Shown: piece by piece, positions 17,531 to 28,017 of the stretch
Numbering within the stretch: position 1 is the stretch's first letter
Layout of the letters: the number at the start of each line of letters is the position of its first letter
Origin: Kriegella aquimaris
GTDB taxonomy: Bacteria > Bacteroidota > Bacteroidia > Flavobacteriales > Flavobacteriaceae
Reading direction: 5' to 3'
DNA: 64,000 bases
Assembly (NCBI RefSeq): GCF_900103215.1
Contig: NZ_FNGV01000015.1
Coordinates: 86,796 to 150,795, forward strand
The notes under the pieces: generated by a model
The model's database searches: none
Told to the model about the DNA's origin: nothing
The model's input: only the letters and a program-made list of their open reading frames with translations
Program-made: the position numbers and the translations under genes

Positions 17531-18895
17531 CTATACTTCGCGATTGAGATCCCATGATTCTAAATAATCGGCAACCGCTTTCACAAACATACTGCCCAAT
17601 GCACCATTCACCACACGATGATCATAGCTATGCGACAGGTACATTTTACTACGGATCCCAATGAAATCACCATCTTCGGTCTCTATCACGGACGGCATTT
17701 TGCGAATGGCCCCCAAAGCCAAGATACCAACTTGAGGCTGATTGATAATTGGCGTTCCGAAAACACTACCAAACGTACCTACGTTGGTAACTGTATAGGT
17801 ACCATCTTGCACCTCGTCAGGTTTTAATTGATTGTTGCGTGCTCGATTGGCAAGGTCATTAACAACTTTGGCCATACCCACAAGATTCAACTGATCGGCA
17901 TTTTTGATAACAGGAACAATAAGGTTACCGTCGGACAAGGCCGCCGCCATTCCTATATTAATGTTCTTTTTCTTTATGACCCGGTCTCCGTCGACCGAAA
18001 TATTCATCAGAGGGTATTTCTTTAATGCCTTCGCCACTGCTTCCATAAAAATGGGTGTGAAGGTCAACTTCTCCCCTTCTTGTTGTTCGAAGGAGTTTTT
18101 CATTTTATTTCGCCAATTCACGATATTGGTGACATCGACCTCAATAAAGCTCTGTACGTGAGCGGAGGTAGAAACACTATCTACCATGTGCTTGGCAATC
18201 AACTTGCCCATACGGGTCATTTCAATTACCTCATCTCCACCAGAAACTTGAACCCTTGAAACCGGTTCCTTTTCTTGACCCGTAGCCAAAGCTACTTTTT
18301 GTATCACCTTACTCTCCTTTGTATCGGAAGTACCTGTTTGAACTATTTTGGCCGACTTTCTATTTTCCAAATAAGCTAAAATATCATTCTTTGTAACGCG
18401 TCCCTCATTACCAGTGCCCGAAATGGCATCCAACTCTTTTATTGTTATACCTTCTTCTTTGGCAATATTCTTGACCAACGGAGAATAGAACCGATCAGAA
18501 GTTTCTGAACTAGGGCTTCCTTGGGGTTTACTTACAGTTTCTTTAGCGATAGCAACGCTATCTTCCAATTCTGAAACGATTTCTTGATGGTTTCCTATTT
18601 CTTCATGCCCCTTCGCAATAGTGGCCACTCCGTTCTCACTCGGTGAGTTCGACCCGTTAAGTTCGATAATGGCCACAATGTCTCCCACCTTTACAATATC
18701 ATCAACGTCAAAAAGCTTTTCTACCAAAACACCTTCTACCTCACTAGGCACCTCTGAATCGACCTTGTCGGTAGCAATCTCAAAAACCGCTTCATCCATC
18801 TCTATAGTGTCACCAACATCTTTAAGCCATGTGGTCAATGTCGCTTCTGCTACACTTTCCCCCATTCTCGGTAATTTTAGTTCAAACTTTGACAT
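17531..18895 (-). CDS. 2-oxoacid dehydrogenase E2 (dihydrolipoamide acyltransferase)
   Basis: A 454-residue E2 subunit, branched-chain type by general appearance. Domains: one lipoyl domain with Lys44 in ATDKVDSEVP as the lipoylation site; a linker; a peripheral subunit-binding domain at about residues 137-178 (YSPLVKNIAKEEGI, GRVTKNDIL); and the catalytic domain ending in SHSYDHRVVNGALG. The catalytic HxxxDG signature reads HRVVNG, so the aspartate is replaced by asparagine. No E1 or E3 genes are adjacent. It lies 89 bp downstream of recR on the same strand and may share its transcript. Confidence 0.93.
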   Translation of the reverse strand: MSKFELKLPRMGESVAEATLTTWLKDVGDTIEMDEAVFEIATDKVDSEVPSEVEGVLVEKLFDVDDIVKVGDIVAIIELNGSNSPSENGVATIAKGHEEIGNHQEIVSELEDSVAIAKETVSKPQGSPSSETSDRFYSPLVKNIAKEEGITIKELDAISGTGNEGRVTKNDILAYLENRKSAKIVQTGTSDTKESKVIQKVALATGQEKEPVSRVQVSGGDEVIEMTRMGKLIAKHMVDSVSTSAHVQSFIEVDVTNIVNWRNKMKNSFEQQEGEKLTFTPIFMEAVAKALKKYPLMNISVDGDRVIKKKNINIGMAAALSDGNLIVPVIKNADQLNLVGMAKVVNDLANRARNNQLKPDEVQDGTYTVTNVGTFGSVFGTPIINQPQVGILALGAIRKMPSVIETEDGDFIGIRSKMYLSHSYDHRVVNGALGSMFVKAVADYLESWDLNREV

Positions 18896-18984
18896 AATTT
18901 TAGTCTATCTATTTTTAGGACGGCTATCTTACAAAAATAAAGAAAAAACGACCTTGTATCAACATTATAATTATCAGCCCAGTC

Positions 18985-19605
18985 TTAATTCGCTTTTAAC
19001 GACGCTTCGAATGGAATACGGTTTAATATACTTCTTCCCAAGGTAACCTCGTCAGCATACTCCAATTCATCGCCAACAGCGATACCCCGCGCAATGGTAG
19101 TAGTACTTACACCCAAGCCCTCCAATTGTTTATAAATATAGAAATTGGTGGTATCACCTTCCATGGTTGAGCTCAAAGCAAAAATAAGTTCTTTTACTTC
19201 TCCGTTTTTCGCTTTATGCACTAATGATGTTATGGTCAAGTCTTGTGGCCCAACACCTTCCATAGGGGATATTTTCCCCCCAAGCACATGATACAAGCCT
19301 CTATATTGTCCTGTATTCTCAATGGCCATTACGTCTCTTATATCTTCAACCACACAGACAAGTGTTGCATCCCTTTTGGGATTAATGCAGATTTCACAAA
19401 GTTCTGTATCTGAAATATTATGACAATTGTTGCAGAACTTCACCGTGTTTCGAAGGTCTTGCAATGCCAAGGCCAATTTATCAGTTCGACCTTTCGGTTG
19501 TTTCAATAAATGTAACACCAGGCGTAAAGCCGTGCGTTTTCCTATCCCAGGCAACTGAGACATCTCATATACCGCATTTTCCAGTAGTTTCGAAGAAAAA
19601 TCCAT
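18985..19605 (-). CDS. recR: Recombination protein RecR
   Basis: A 206-residue RecR, which acts with RecO and RecF to load RecA at gaps. It has an N-terminal helix-hairpin-helix ([17 protein letters not shown]), a zinc finger with Cys58, Cys61, Cys70 and Cys73, and a Toprim domain starting [13 protein letters not shown] with [21 protein letters not shown] -7 box lies at 19611-19618. Confidence 0.97.
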   Translation of the reverse strand: MDFSSKLLENAVYEMSQLPGIGKRTALRLVLHLLKQPKGRTDKLALALQDLRNTVKFCNNCHNISDTELCEICINPKRDATLVCVVEDIRDVMAIENTGQYRGLYHVLGGKISPMEGVGPQDLTITSLVHKAKNGEVKELIFALSSTMEGDTTNFYIYKQLEGLGVSTTTIARGIAVGDELEYADEVTLGRSILNRIPFEASLKAN

Positions 19606-19721
19606 GAGTACAAAATTACAATTTTATAGCTGCAATGCACATGATTCGAAATATCATTTCTGAGAGTGCATTTTAAAATTCGCATAAAAGGCAAAATAAA
19701 ATGGGGTCCCTATAAAAACTA

Positions 19722-19752
19722 AGAAGCTGCCATTAGAGCAATGGCAGCTTCT
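19722..19752 (-). terminator. Intrinsic terminator after the susC/susD pair
   Basis: A perfect 13-bp stem (19722-19734 with 19740-19752) and 5-nt loop, about 105 bp past the SusD stop. On the minus strand it is followed by a moderately T-rich stretch. Confidence 0.7.
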
Positions 19753-19856
19753 CAAAATTAACCAAGTAACAAATAGGTTCTTATTCCTATTTCTTTTAAT
19801 TCAAATGTTGTCAAACTTCATTTTTCAGGTCAGTTTTAACAACACTATTTATAACC

Positions 19857-21395
19857 CTAGTAGCCGGGGTTCTGTGGTGTTAAGTTAGGGTTGTTGATCA
19901 TTTCTTGCTCAGGCAAAGGAAACAATAAATGTTTCTCTTGTAGCGCCTGATCGGAACTTAGATTTACATGACCAACAAAATCATCAAAACCTCCCGTTTC
20001 ACTATTATAAACTTTTTTAAGCCTAACCATATCGAACCATGTAATCTGCTCGTATGCCAATTCGTGCCATCGTTCTTGCAAAACGGCATCACGGAAAGAA
20101 GCAGTGTCAAAAGCGCCTAATGCAGGAGTTGTCAATTGAGCCCTGTCACGAATTCTAGTCAAGGCATCGACAGCTGCTTGATTAGGGCCACCGGCCTCAT
20201 TCTGAGCCTCGGCATAAATCAATAAAACTTCCGCAAAACGTATGATAGGCATGTTGAGATTATCTTTAGCCGTACCAGGCACACCCAAAGTACCGTTTGC
20301 AGTGACATTAAAATGTTTGAAAATGTACGGAGCACCCAAATCGAAAAGTTCTCCGGAACCATTAAGGTAATAACTGCTATAGAACCAACCTTCACGATCG
20401 ACTGCCCTTAGGTCTCCATCTTCGTACGAATTGTAAAATTCGATTTCAGGTACTGTACTCCCTGTTCCTGAAGGCCCTCTGTAGGTTACAGGCTGAAAAT
20501 TGGGAAACATATTCCCCATTGGATTTCCGGCCACTTCATCATTGTATTGCAAACTAAAAATGTGCTCAACGGTATTCCCCAAGTTTTCATCATGTACTTC
20601 GCCATAAGTATCGAATAAATCGATAGGTCCGGCATTGTCGATAACTTCTTTGGCTTTGCTAGCTGCATCGGCATACCGTGCCGTTTCATTAAGAGGGTTA
20701 CCGGCCATAGTCAAATAAACTTTGGCCAACAATGATTTTACTGCTGATTGGGAAACTCTTCCACTATCATCCGTCCATGCCAAACCGGCACTTTCAGCTT
20801 CCAACAAATCGGCAACGATTAAATCGTAAACTTCTTTTTGCGGTGTACGTACAGGAGAAAAATCTTCTGAAGTGGCACTTTGAGACATTGTTATCAAAGG
20901 CACATCACCCCATAATCGTACGGCATAAAAATAGGCCCAAGCCCGAAAAAATCGTGCTTCACCCAAAACCTTGGCTTTTTCCGTTTCATCCATTTCGATA
21001 TCCGGAACGTTATCAAGTACCAAATTTGCATTTGCTACGACCCTATAAACACCTCTCCACCAATTTCTTATGTGAAGTGTATTGGCATCATAAGACAAGG
21101 AATACAAGTTGTTCAAATCTGAATTTTGTGCCGTCTGGGTAGTTGATGTTCCCGTTACCGCCTCTAAAAGCTGCCAGTTTGATGAAAAAATACCCGCACC
21201 ATCACCTACAAACCGTGCATCGGCATAAACAGCCGCAACTGCTGATTCAGCATGTTTCGCCGTCGTATAGAAACTGTCGGGCGTTAAATTCGAGGGGTCA
21301 GATTCGTCTAAGAAATCAGAGCAACCCACTGCCGCGAGCAATACCAGCGAACAGAGATAAAATTTGCCTATATGTTTTATTATATGAATTTTCAT
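19857..21395 (-). CDS. SusD/RagB family nutrient-binding outer membrane lipoprotein
   Basis: A 512-residue SusD-like protein: lipoprotein signal with LAAVGC (Cys25), then SDFLDESDPSNLTPDSFY, TPR-like helices (EARFFRAWAYFYAVRLWGDVP), and the C-terminal RagB region with LRKK-like WFDMVRLKKVY and a LFPLPEQEMINNPNLTPQNPGY ending. It caps the SusC-type transporter and binds its substrate on the cell surface. It lies 25 bp after susC. No glycoside hydrolase, lyase or sulfatase gene accompanies the pair, so the substrate cannot be inferred and may not be a polysaccharide. Confidence 0.95.
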   Translation of the reverse strand: MKIHIIKHIGKFYLCSLVLLAAVGCSDFLDESDPSNLTPDSFYTTAKHAESAVAAVYADARFVGDGAGIFSSNWQLLEAVTGTSTTQTAQNSDLNNLYSLSYDANTLHIRNWWRGVYRVVANANLVLDNVPDIEMDETEKAKVLGEARFFRAWAYFYAVRLWGDVPLITMSQSATSEDFSPVRTPQKEVYDLIVADLLEAESAGLAWTDDSGRVSQSAVKSLLAKVYLTMAGNPLNETARYADAASKAKEVIDNAGPIDLFDTYGEVHDENLGNTVEHIFSLQYNDEVAGNPMGNMFPNFQPVTYRGPSGTGSTVPEIEFYNSYEDGDLRAVDREGWFYSSYYLNGSGELFDLGAPYIFKHFNVTANGTLGVPGTAKDNLNMPIIRFAEVLLIYAEAQNEAGGPNQAAVDALTRIRDRAQLTTPALGAFDTASFRDAVLQERWHELAYEQITWFDMVRLKKVYNSETGGFDDFVGHVNLSSDQALQEKHLLFPLPEQEMINNPNLTPQNPGY

Positions 21396-21420
21396 AATGT
21401 TTTATTTAAAATTTGACTAA

Positions 21421-24400
21421 TTACAGGCCGACTTGTAGACCAATTACAAACGTTGTTGATTTTGGATATTCGTGCCACTTCATTCCCTGTGAGAAAACAT
21501 TATTACCCTCACCACCACGAATAGGCGTAACTTCTGGGTCTCCGATCAATTCATCGTCGACCAATAAAAAGAAGTTCTGGGCAGAAGCGTACAATCGCAA
21601 TTTGTTCAAGTGCAAATTATCCAACAAACTTTGCTCAAAGGTATACCCAAGCATAAGGTTTCTACCACGAACAAAAGAACCATCCTTAACCCAATGTGAA
21701 TCAACATTGGTAACGTAACCCGCCCTTGTATCACGTACTTGGGCAATCATTGTATTTTGGTTGTCAGGTGTCCATGCATTCAAAACAGTGGCATAGCTAT
21801 TGGCAAGTGCCTGACGGTCTTCACTCGAATGAAGGTTCATATCCATCACATCATTGCCCCAAGAGTATTGTAGCTCCAATGTAAGATCCACGTTTTTATA
21901 GGACACATAGTTGGTAAAAGTTCCCCAAGCCGTTGGATAGCCGTTACCGATGATAGATCGATCTTCATCATTTATAATTTTGTCTCCGTTAAAATCCTTG
22001 TACTTGATATCGCCCGGAAGAATAGTAAGACCGTTTCGATAACTTACAAAACTAGCAGCTTCCGCCGCTTCATCAGTACCCCAAGTTCCTAAACGAGTAA
22101 GCCCCCAAAAGGCACCTACGGGCTCACCGATTCTAATAATACTGGTTTCATTGGTGATACCTGGCCCACCTACACCGAATATATCAGAGGGCGTGGCCAA
22201 AGAAAGCACTTTGTTTCGGTTCATTGAAATATTGAATGTTGAATTCCAAGTGACGTTGGCCGTGGCTATATTCTTCGTAGAAAGTCCAAATTCAAAACCC
22301 TTATTTTCCATTGACCCCACGTTTCTTCGTATGGTCGCATAACCACTCGACTGTGGTACGGGTGCATCCAATAACATATCTGTAGTCTTTCTGTAATAAT
22401 AATCAGCTTCCAAGCTTATTCTATTATCGAAAAGTCCCAATTCCAATCCAACGTCATACTGTGCTGTCTTCTCCCATTTCAAATTCGGATTTGCCAGACG
22501 ATTCAAGCCTGTACCTCCTACACGGTTATCACCCCAAATAGTAGCATAATTTGAACTTAAAAGCGATAGAGAGGAATAGGGAGGAATTTCAGAGTTCCCC
22601 GTAACCCCATAACTGGTTCGTAGTTTTAAGTTGGAAATTAAACTGTTATCTACAAGAAAGTCCTCATCGGAAATTCTCCATGCAACCGCTGCGGAAGGAA
22701 AAAAGGAAAACTTATTGTTGTCACCAAATTTGGAAGAACCATCGGCCCTACCCGTAACCGTGAACAAATATTTACCATAAAGGTTATAATTCAACCTTCC
22801 GAAATAAGAATTCAACGCTTCCCTGTCGGCGAATGATTGTACCGCAATATTATCAGATCCAGCACCGAGGTTGTTGAATTTAAAGAAATCGGTAGGAAAG
22901 TTTCGCGAATCTGCGTTGACAAAGAACTGATTAGACTGTTGCCAAGATAAACCCAATAAGGCAGTGAACGAATTGTTTTCATTGATTTCCTTATTATAGG
23001 TCAAGTAGTTCTCAATCGACCAAAATGTCTGCTTCTCATTACTTGATTGTGCTCTGGCTACCGCATTGTTATCAAGTACGCTATTACGAAATTCATTATT
23101 CTCTTGGGTCAGCACATTGGCACCTATTACCGTTCGCATTTCCAATCCTTCCATAAAAGTGATATTCGAATAAAAACTACCTGCAGTAGTCTGTGTATTC
23201 AGAATGTACTCGTTATTCTCCAGCCAGTTGACCGAGTTTCGGGTACCTTCCGCAAAAGGGTAATCCCGGTTATTGGCATACAGACCTTCCAACGGACCCC
23301 CTGTGTGTTTAACAGGATAGAACGGATAATCTTCCACCATTCTACGCGGTACTTGGTCATTAGTATCGGCCAAATTCTCAGTTTGATTGTTATAACTTAA
23401 AGATCCACCAATTTTTAACCACGGTTTGATTTGATCATCGATTGAAAATCGTCCGGAATAGCGCTTCAAGTAGGTATTTTTCAAAAGACCCTGATCGTCT
23501 CTAATTCCAAGTGAAATCGCATAGGTGGTTCTTTCATTACCCCCTGAAAAACCTAACTGATGGTTTTGAGACAATCTGTGTTGTGTAACTTCCTTTGACC
23601 AATCGGTATCGTAGATGGCCCTACCATCGCTATCAAAAAGATATGCCACATTAGGGTTAGCTCTTTTAAGCCTAGGCTCGTACTGGGCATATTCACCGGC
23701 CGCCCAACCTTCAGGGTCGAATTTCTCAGTATTTTCCCAAGAAAGTTGCTCAATCATGGCATATTGCTCTGAATTCAGAACTTTCGCCTTGTTGGGGCCA
23801 AATTGATTGACACTATATTCTACATCATAGGTAATTCTACCTTGTCCGGCCCGGCCTCTTTTGGTGGTAACCAAAATAACCCCGTTCGCACCTCTTGCAC
23901 CATAAATTGCGGTGGAAGATGCATCTTTAAGTACCTCGATCGAAACTACATCGTTCGGGTTTAAGTAATCTATCGCTGAACTAAAGTTAGCTTGATTACC
24001 TTGAGGCAACTGCACCCCATCTATGACATATAGCGGGTTGTTCGAAGAGTTTATTGAACTAAAACCCCTAACCCTGATATTCGATTTACCACCCGGGCGT
24101 CCCGAGTTGGTATTTACCTGAACCCCGGCAATTTTACCCGATAGGGCTTGGTTCAACGAAGTAGCAGGTCGTTCTTGGAGTTGATCCGCATCTACTTGGC
24201 CGACGGCCCCTGTAAGATCCGATTTTTTCTGGCTACCATAACCGATCAAAACCACTTCTTCAAGTTGGCTTGCATCTTCTTCCATGGTTACGTTCACGGT
24301 CGAATTACCATTTACCGCTACTTGCAAGGTTTTGTAGCCCAAATAACTAAAGACCAAGGTAGCACTGTTGTTCACATTATCCAATGTGTAATTACCGTCA

Positions 24401-24564
24401 AAATCAGTTTGCGTACCGTTTGTAGTTCCCTTAACCAATACGTTTGCACCTGATAGTGGTCCCATTCCGTCAGAAACGTTTCCGGATACTGTTTGTGCTT
24501 TTACCTGTGAGAAGCATAGAAATGCGCCCATAAGCAAACAGCTTTTCAATAGAGTGTTCTTCAT
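21421..24564 (-). CDS. SusC/RagA family TonB-dependent transporter
   Basis: 1047 residues from the ATG at 24564, chosen because it begins a clean signal peptide (MKNTLLKSCLLMGAFLCFSQ); an ORF extension to 24615 is rejected. Domains: a carboxypeptidase-regulatory-like domain (VSGNVSDGMGPLSGANVLVKG), a TonB plug with NQALSGKIAGVQV and SNIRVRGFSSIN, the SusC signature YVIDGVQLP, and a 22-strand barrel ending TTFVIGLQVGL. There is no N-terminal FecR-interacting extension, so it is unlikely to signal to an anti-sigma factor directly. It is the first gene of the susC/susD operon, divergent from a symporter gene. Confidence 0.95.
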   Translation of the reverse strand: MKNTLLKSCLLMGAFLCFSQVKAQTVSGNVSDGMGPLSGANVLVKGTTNGTQTDFDGNYTLDNVNNSATLVFSYLGYKTLQVAVNGNSTVNVTMEEDASQLEEVVLIGYGSQKKSDLTGAVGQVDADQLQERPATSLNQALSGKIAGVQVNTNSGRPGGKSNIRVRGFSSINSSNNPLYVIDGVQLPQGNQANFSSAIDYLNPNDVVSIEVLKDASSTAIYGARGANGVILVTTKRGRAGQGRITYDVEYSVNQFGPNKAKVLNSEQYAMIEQLSWENTEKFDPEGWAAGEYAQYEPRLKRANPNVAYLFDSDGRAIYDTDWSKEVTQHRLSQNHQLGFSGGNERTTYAISLGIRDDQGLLKNTYLKRYSGRFSIDDQIKPWLKIGGSLSYNNQTENLADTNDQVPRRMVEDYPFYPVKHTGGPLEGLYANNRDYPFAEGTRNSVNWLENNEYILNTQTTAGSFYSNITFMEGLEMRTVIGANVLTQENNEFRNSVLDNNAVARAQSSNEKQTFWSIENYLTYNKEINENNSFTALLGLSWQQSNQFFVNADSRNFPTDFFKFNNLGAGSDNIAVQSFADREALNSYFGRLNYNLYGKYLFTVTGRADGSSKFGDNNKFSFFPSAAVAWRISDEDFLVDNSLISNLKLRTSYGVTGNSEIPPYSSLSLLSSNYATIWGDNRVGGTGLNRLANPNLKWEKTAQYDVGLELGLFDNRISLEADYYYRKTTDMLLDAPVPQSSGYATIRRNVGSMENKGFEFGLSTKNIATANVTWNSTFNISMNRNKVLSLATPSDIFGVGGPGITNETSIIRIGEPVGAFWGLTRLGTWGTDEAAEAASFVSYRNGLTILPGDIKYKDFNGDKIINDEDRSIIGNGYPTAWGTFTNYVSYKNVDLTLELQYSWGNDVMDMNLHSSEDRQALANSYATVLNAWTPDNQNTMIAQVRDTRAGYVTNVDSHWVKDGSFVRGRNLMLGYTFEQSLLDNLHLNKLRLYASAQNFFLLVDDELIGDPEVTPIRGGEGNNVFSQGMKWHEYPKSTTFVIGLQVGL

Positions 24565-24727
24565 AATATATGTGTTGTTAGTTGACCGATAAATGTAGTA
24601 TTTTACCTTTAGCACCTCATGAAATTTCCGTTAAAGAATTGTTAATATTGTAAGAAATAACAGTGTTGCCGCCTACTCATATTTGTGTGAAAAGTTTTTG
24701 TACTTTGCGGTTTCAAACCGACTTTTT

Positions 24728-26194
24728 ATGACATCGACCAATATACTTTTGCTCATTGGAGGCTACTTTCTACTGCTGATTTTAATTTCCTATTTCACGG
24801 GCAAAAACGATTCAAATGAAGATTTCTTCAAAGCCGGAAATCAATCACCGTGGTATTTGGTCGCCTTTGGAATGATCGGGGCTTCACTTTCCGGGGTAAC
24901 CTTCATTTCTGTTCCCGGGTGGGTTGCCGATTCGCAGTTCAGTTACATGCAGGTCGTCTTCGGGTATCTGGTCGGGTATTTTGTTATCGCTTATATCTTG
25001 ATGCCCATCTACTACCGTTTCAACGTAACCTCGATCTATGAATACTTGGCACAACGCTTCGGGGTTGTCAGTTATAAGGTAGGCGCAATCTCCTTTTTTA
25101 TATCACGGGTCTTGGGCGCATCATTTAGATTATTTCTCGTAGCTATCGTACTTCAACAATTCGTATTCGATGATCTGGGCATTCGTTTTGAAGTCACGGT
25201 CACACTTTCTATACTACTCATTTGGGTCTATACCTTTAGAGGGGGGATAAAAACCATTGTCTGGACTGACACGCTACAAACCCTTTTTATGCTTTTATCG
25301 GTTGGATTTTCTATTTATTTCATCAATCAAAAACTAGATTGGAGTCTCTCTGAGTTCTTGGCATCCGATGAATTGGCAGAATACAATAAAATCTTATTCA
25401 CCGATGATTTCTTCGATAAGAACTATTTTATCAAATCTTTTTTGGGTGGTATGTTCATCACCATATGTATGACGGGCCTTGATCAAGATATGATGCAAAA
25501 GAACCTCACTTGCAGATCGCTAAAAGATGCACAAAAGAATATGGTATCATTCAGTCTGGTGCTTGTAGTCGTCAATTTTGCCTTTCTACTTCTGGGAGCT
25601 TTGCTCTTTATCTATTCAAATAAATTCGATGTGGCAATGCCCCTAATGGACGGCACACCTAAATCTGATTTACTTTTCCCTGAAATAGCTTTGAACAGCG
25701 GACTTGATATGATTGTAGCCATAACATTTATGTTGGGGCTTATTGCCGCCGCTTACAGCAGTGCCGACAGCGCACTTACTTCATTGACCACTTCTTTCTG
25801 TGTTGATTTTTTAGGAATTGAAAAGAAACCCCAGAACATTCAGAAGAAAATACGCAAACGCACACATATTGGCATGAGTTTGCTTTTGATTATTGTAGTC
25901 ATCGCTTTTAAGTATATTCTCGACAGAAACGTTATTGATGGTCTACTTACCGTTGCCACATATACGTATGGACCATTACTCGGACTTTTTGCCTTTGGAA
26001 TATTGACAAAATACCAAGTTCGCGATAAATATGTTTGGATTGTCGCTCTAATATCGGTCGCAAGCATTGTGCTAATGGCCAACATTCCTGTTGAAACTTT
26101 TGGAGGGTATCAGGTAGGATACGAGCTTTTACCTATTAACGGACTACTCACTTTTTTCGGATTATGGTTAATCAGACAGAGAAAAACGATTTAA
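24728..26194 (+). CDS. Sodium:solute symporter family protein
   Basis: 488 residues from the ATG at 24728 ([16 protein letters not shown]); an ORF extension back to 24683 adds an unlikely leader. About 13 transmembrane segments are seen. SSS-family landmarks include [33 protein letters not shown] at TM1-TM2, [16 protein letters not shown], and [19 protein letters not shown] in the sodium-binding TM8 region. It imports an unknown solute with Na+. It is divergent from the susC gene over 163 bp; shared regulation is possible but not shown. Confidence 0.9.
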   Translation: MTSTNILLLIGGYFLLLILISYFTGKNDSNEDFFKAGNQSPWYLVAFGMIGASLSGVTFISVPGWVADSQFSYMQVVFGYLVGYFVIAYILMPIYYRFNVTSIYEYLAQRFGVVSYKVGAISFFISRVLGASFRLFLVAIVLQQFVFDDLGIRFEVTVTLSILLIWVYTFRGGIKTIVWTDTLQTLFMLLSVGFSIYFINQKLDWSLSEFLASDELAEYNKILFTDDFFDKNYFIKSFLGGMFITICMTGLDQDMMQKNLTCRSLKDAQKNMVSFSLVLVVVNFAFLLLGALLFIYSNKFDVAMPLMDGTPKSDLLFPEIALNSGLDMIVAITFMLGLIAAAYSSADSALTSLTTSFCVDFLGIEKKPQNIQKKIRKRTHIGMSLLLIIVVIAFKYILDRNVIDGLLTVATYTYGPLLGLFAFGILTKYQVRDKYVWIVALISVASIVLMANIPVETFGGYQVGYELLPINGLLTFFGLWLIRQRKTI

Positions 26195-26284
26195 TGAGGT
26201 ACAAAAGCCTCAGCTTGAGGCCCAAAAGTTTTTCAATCAGGGTTAAATGGCTATGGGAATTTTCCTCAGGAAATACACTAAAAA

Positions 26285-26644
26285 TCAGTACTGGTTTGTA
26301 GCCAATAAAACCAGTGTACAAGCCACCTCCACGGCTATTCCATTGTTTTTAAGTATTTTATAAAATTCTTCATTTTCAGTTCCAGGGTTGAAAATAACGC
26401 GTTTTGGTCTCAATTTTACAATATCATCGTAATAATCGGGTTGCCGAGCCGAATTAATATATAAAGTAATGGTATGTATATTTTGAAAACCGCTTAAATT
26501 TGTCTTTATTTGAACTCCGTCAATTTCACCAGTTTTTAAACCAAATGCTTTTGTCTCAATGTTATGGTTCAATAGGCGTTTTACAGCCAAGTTACTATAG
26601 CGGTTCGATTTTAGTGAAGCTCCGAAGACCAGAGTTTTTCGCAT
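26285..26644 (-). CDS. CoA-binding domain protein (YccU-like)
   Basis: A 119-residue single Rossmann-like CoA-binding domain. The N-terminus TLVFGASLKSNRYSNLAVKRLL is the nucleotide-binding turn, and VIFNPGTENEEF and VEVACTLVLL are typical of the C-terminal half. Family members bind CoA and their role is unclear. It lies convergent with the symporter gene. Confidence 0.88.
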   Translation of the reverse strand: MRKTLVFGASLKSNRYSNLAVKRLLNHNIETKAFGLKTGEIDGVQIKTNLSGFQNIHTITLYINSARQPDYYDDIVKLRPKRVIFNPGTENEEFYKILKNNGIAVEVACTLVLLATNQY

Positions 26645-26800
26645 AAGGGGAGAAATTGTGTTAAAGTTTAGTGAAGACTGTTATTATTTCAAACAAATTA
26701 CGTCTATTATATATGGGCACTCATTTAATAATATGGTCATTGATAAAGTTGTATGTTTATAGTTAATGGTTAGTGTTTAGTATAGCGGCATCAATGACAG

Positions 26801-26827
26801 AAACCCTGGCGGAAACGTCAGGGTTTT
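26801..26827. terminator. Hairpin with GAAA tetraloop between fabH and the CoA-binding gene
   Basis: An 11-bp stem (26801-26811 with 26816-26826, one G-U pair) closes a GAAA tetraloop at 26812-26815. It lies 31 bp downstream of the fabH stop. The stronger T-run (TTTTGTGTTTTT) is on the plus strand; on the minus strand only a short TTT follows. It most likely ends fabH transcripts, though the T-run orientation is unusual for that. Confidence 0.55.
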
Positions 26828-26857
26828 GTGTTTTTATAACTTTTCCAATATTCAAAA

Positions 26858-27865
26858 TTACCATCTAATAATAGCGCTTGCCCAGGTAAAGCCACTTCCA
26901 AAGGCTGCTAAAACTACTAAGTCACCGTCGTTGACCATGCCAGCTTCCCACGCCTCCGTAAGTGCAATGGGTATAGAAGCCGCCGTAGTATTACCGTATT
27001 TCATAATATTGTTGAAAACCTGATTATCCCCCAACCTGAACTTCTTTTGAATAAACTGGGATATTCTGAGGTTAGCCTGATGCGGTATCAACATATCGAT
27101 ATCGGAAGGAGTCAAATTATTTTTCGTTAAACCTTCCATAATCACTTCACTGAAACGCACGACCGCATTTTTAAAGACAAACTGTCCGTTCATATGGGGC
27201 AAATACGATTCATCATTCGGATTATTATCAGCAATAATATCATTCACCCACCGCTTACCCATACCTGGGGCGATTAGTGCAAGTTCTTCGGCATGTTGTC
27301 CCTCAGAATGCAGATGCGTTGATAAAATTCCTTTACTAGTATCTTCTTCCCTACTCAAAACTGCAGCTCCAGCACCATCACCGAAGATTACGGAAACTCC
27401 TCTACCCCTAGTGGTCATATCCAAACCATGGGAATGCACTTCAGAGCCAATGACCAAGATATTCTTATACATGCCGGTCTTAATATATTGATCAGCAACG
27501 GATAGAGCATAAACGAAACCCGAACATTGGTTTCTAACATCTAGCGCTCCTACAGTCTTTATTCCCAAATCTCGTTGTACCAAAACTCCCGGACCAGGGA
27601 AATAGTAATCAGGGCTCAAGGTCGCAAAAACGATGAAATCAATGTCATCTTTATCGATACCGGAACGCTCAATAGCAATTTTTGCCGCCTTGACTCCCAT
27701 AGTCGTAGTGGTATCTTCGCCTTTCACAACGTAACGGCGCTCTTTGATTCCGGTACGCTCCTGAATCCAAGCATCGTTGGTGTCCATTATTTTAGACAGA
27801 TCATCATTAGTGACCACTTTTTCAGGCACATAGTACCCTAATCCTATTATTTTTGAATTATACAT
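26858..27865 (-). CDS. fabH: 3-oxoacyl-ACP synthase III (KAS III)
   Basis: A 335-residue KAS III. The catalytic triad is complete: Cys114 in RNQCSGF, His262 in PHQANLR and Asn292 in YGNTTAAS. FGDGAGAAVL and the GSGFTWASAIIRW ending are typical. It condenses an acyl-CoA with malonyl-ACP to start fatty acid synthesis, probably with branched primers in this phylum. It is not next to plsX/rpmF, so it may be a second, stand-alone KAS III with a different role. Confidence 0.93.
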   Translation of the reverse strand: MYNSKIIGLGYYVPEKVVTNDDLSKIMDTNDAWIQERTGIKERRYVVKGEDTTTTMGVKAAKIAIERSGIDKDDIDFIVFATLSPDYYFPGPGVLVQRDLGIKTVGALDVRNQCSGFVYALSVADQYIKTGMYKNILVIGSEVHSHGLDMTTRGRGVSVIFGDGAGAAVLSREEDTSKGILSTHLHSEGQHAEELALIAPGMGKRWVNDIIADNNPNDESYLPHMNGQFVFKNAVVRFSEVIMEGLTKNNLTPSDIDMLIPHQANLRISQFIQKKFRLGDNQVFNNIMKYGNTTAASIPIALTEAWEAGMVNDGDLVVLAAFGSGFTWASAIIRW

Positions 27866-28017
27866 GTCTAGCTATTTAGTTTATGAAGCCGTCTGATTGT
27901 TTCCAATACAAGGTAGTAAATGCTAATTTTTAATCAATATAGCCAAAACAAAAGCCTCTTGAAAATTAGTGCTACCTTTTTTCGATAATTGATTAAAAAT
28001 AGGAAGAAGGACGGAAA

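Noticed and set aside
20732..21397. Two plus-strand ORFs across the SusD gene
   Set aside because: Low-complexity His/Pro/Lys composition opposite a well-supported SusD gene.
24682..24707. Promoter TTTG / TACTTTG for the symporter gene
   Set aside because: The spacer is only 15 bp and the -7 box is one base short of TAnnTTTG.
26207..26233. Terminator after the symporter gene
   Set aside because: Only a 6-bp stem with a T-run 6 bp away; too weak to list.
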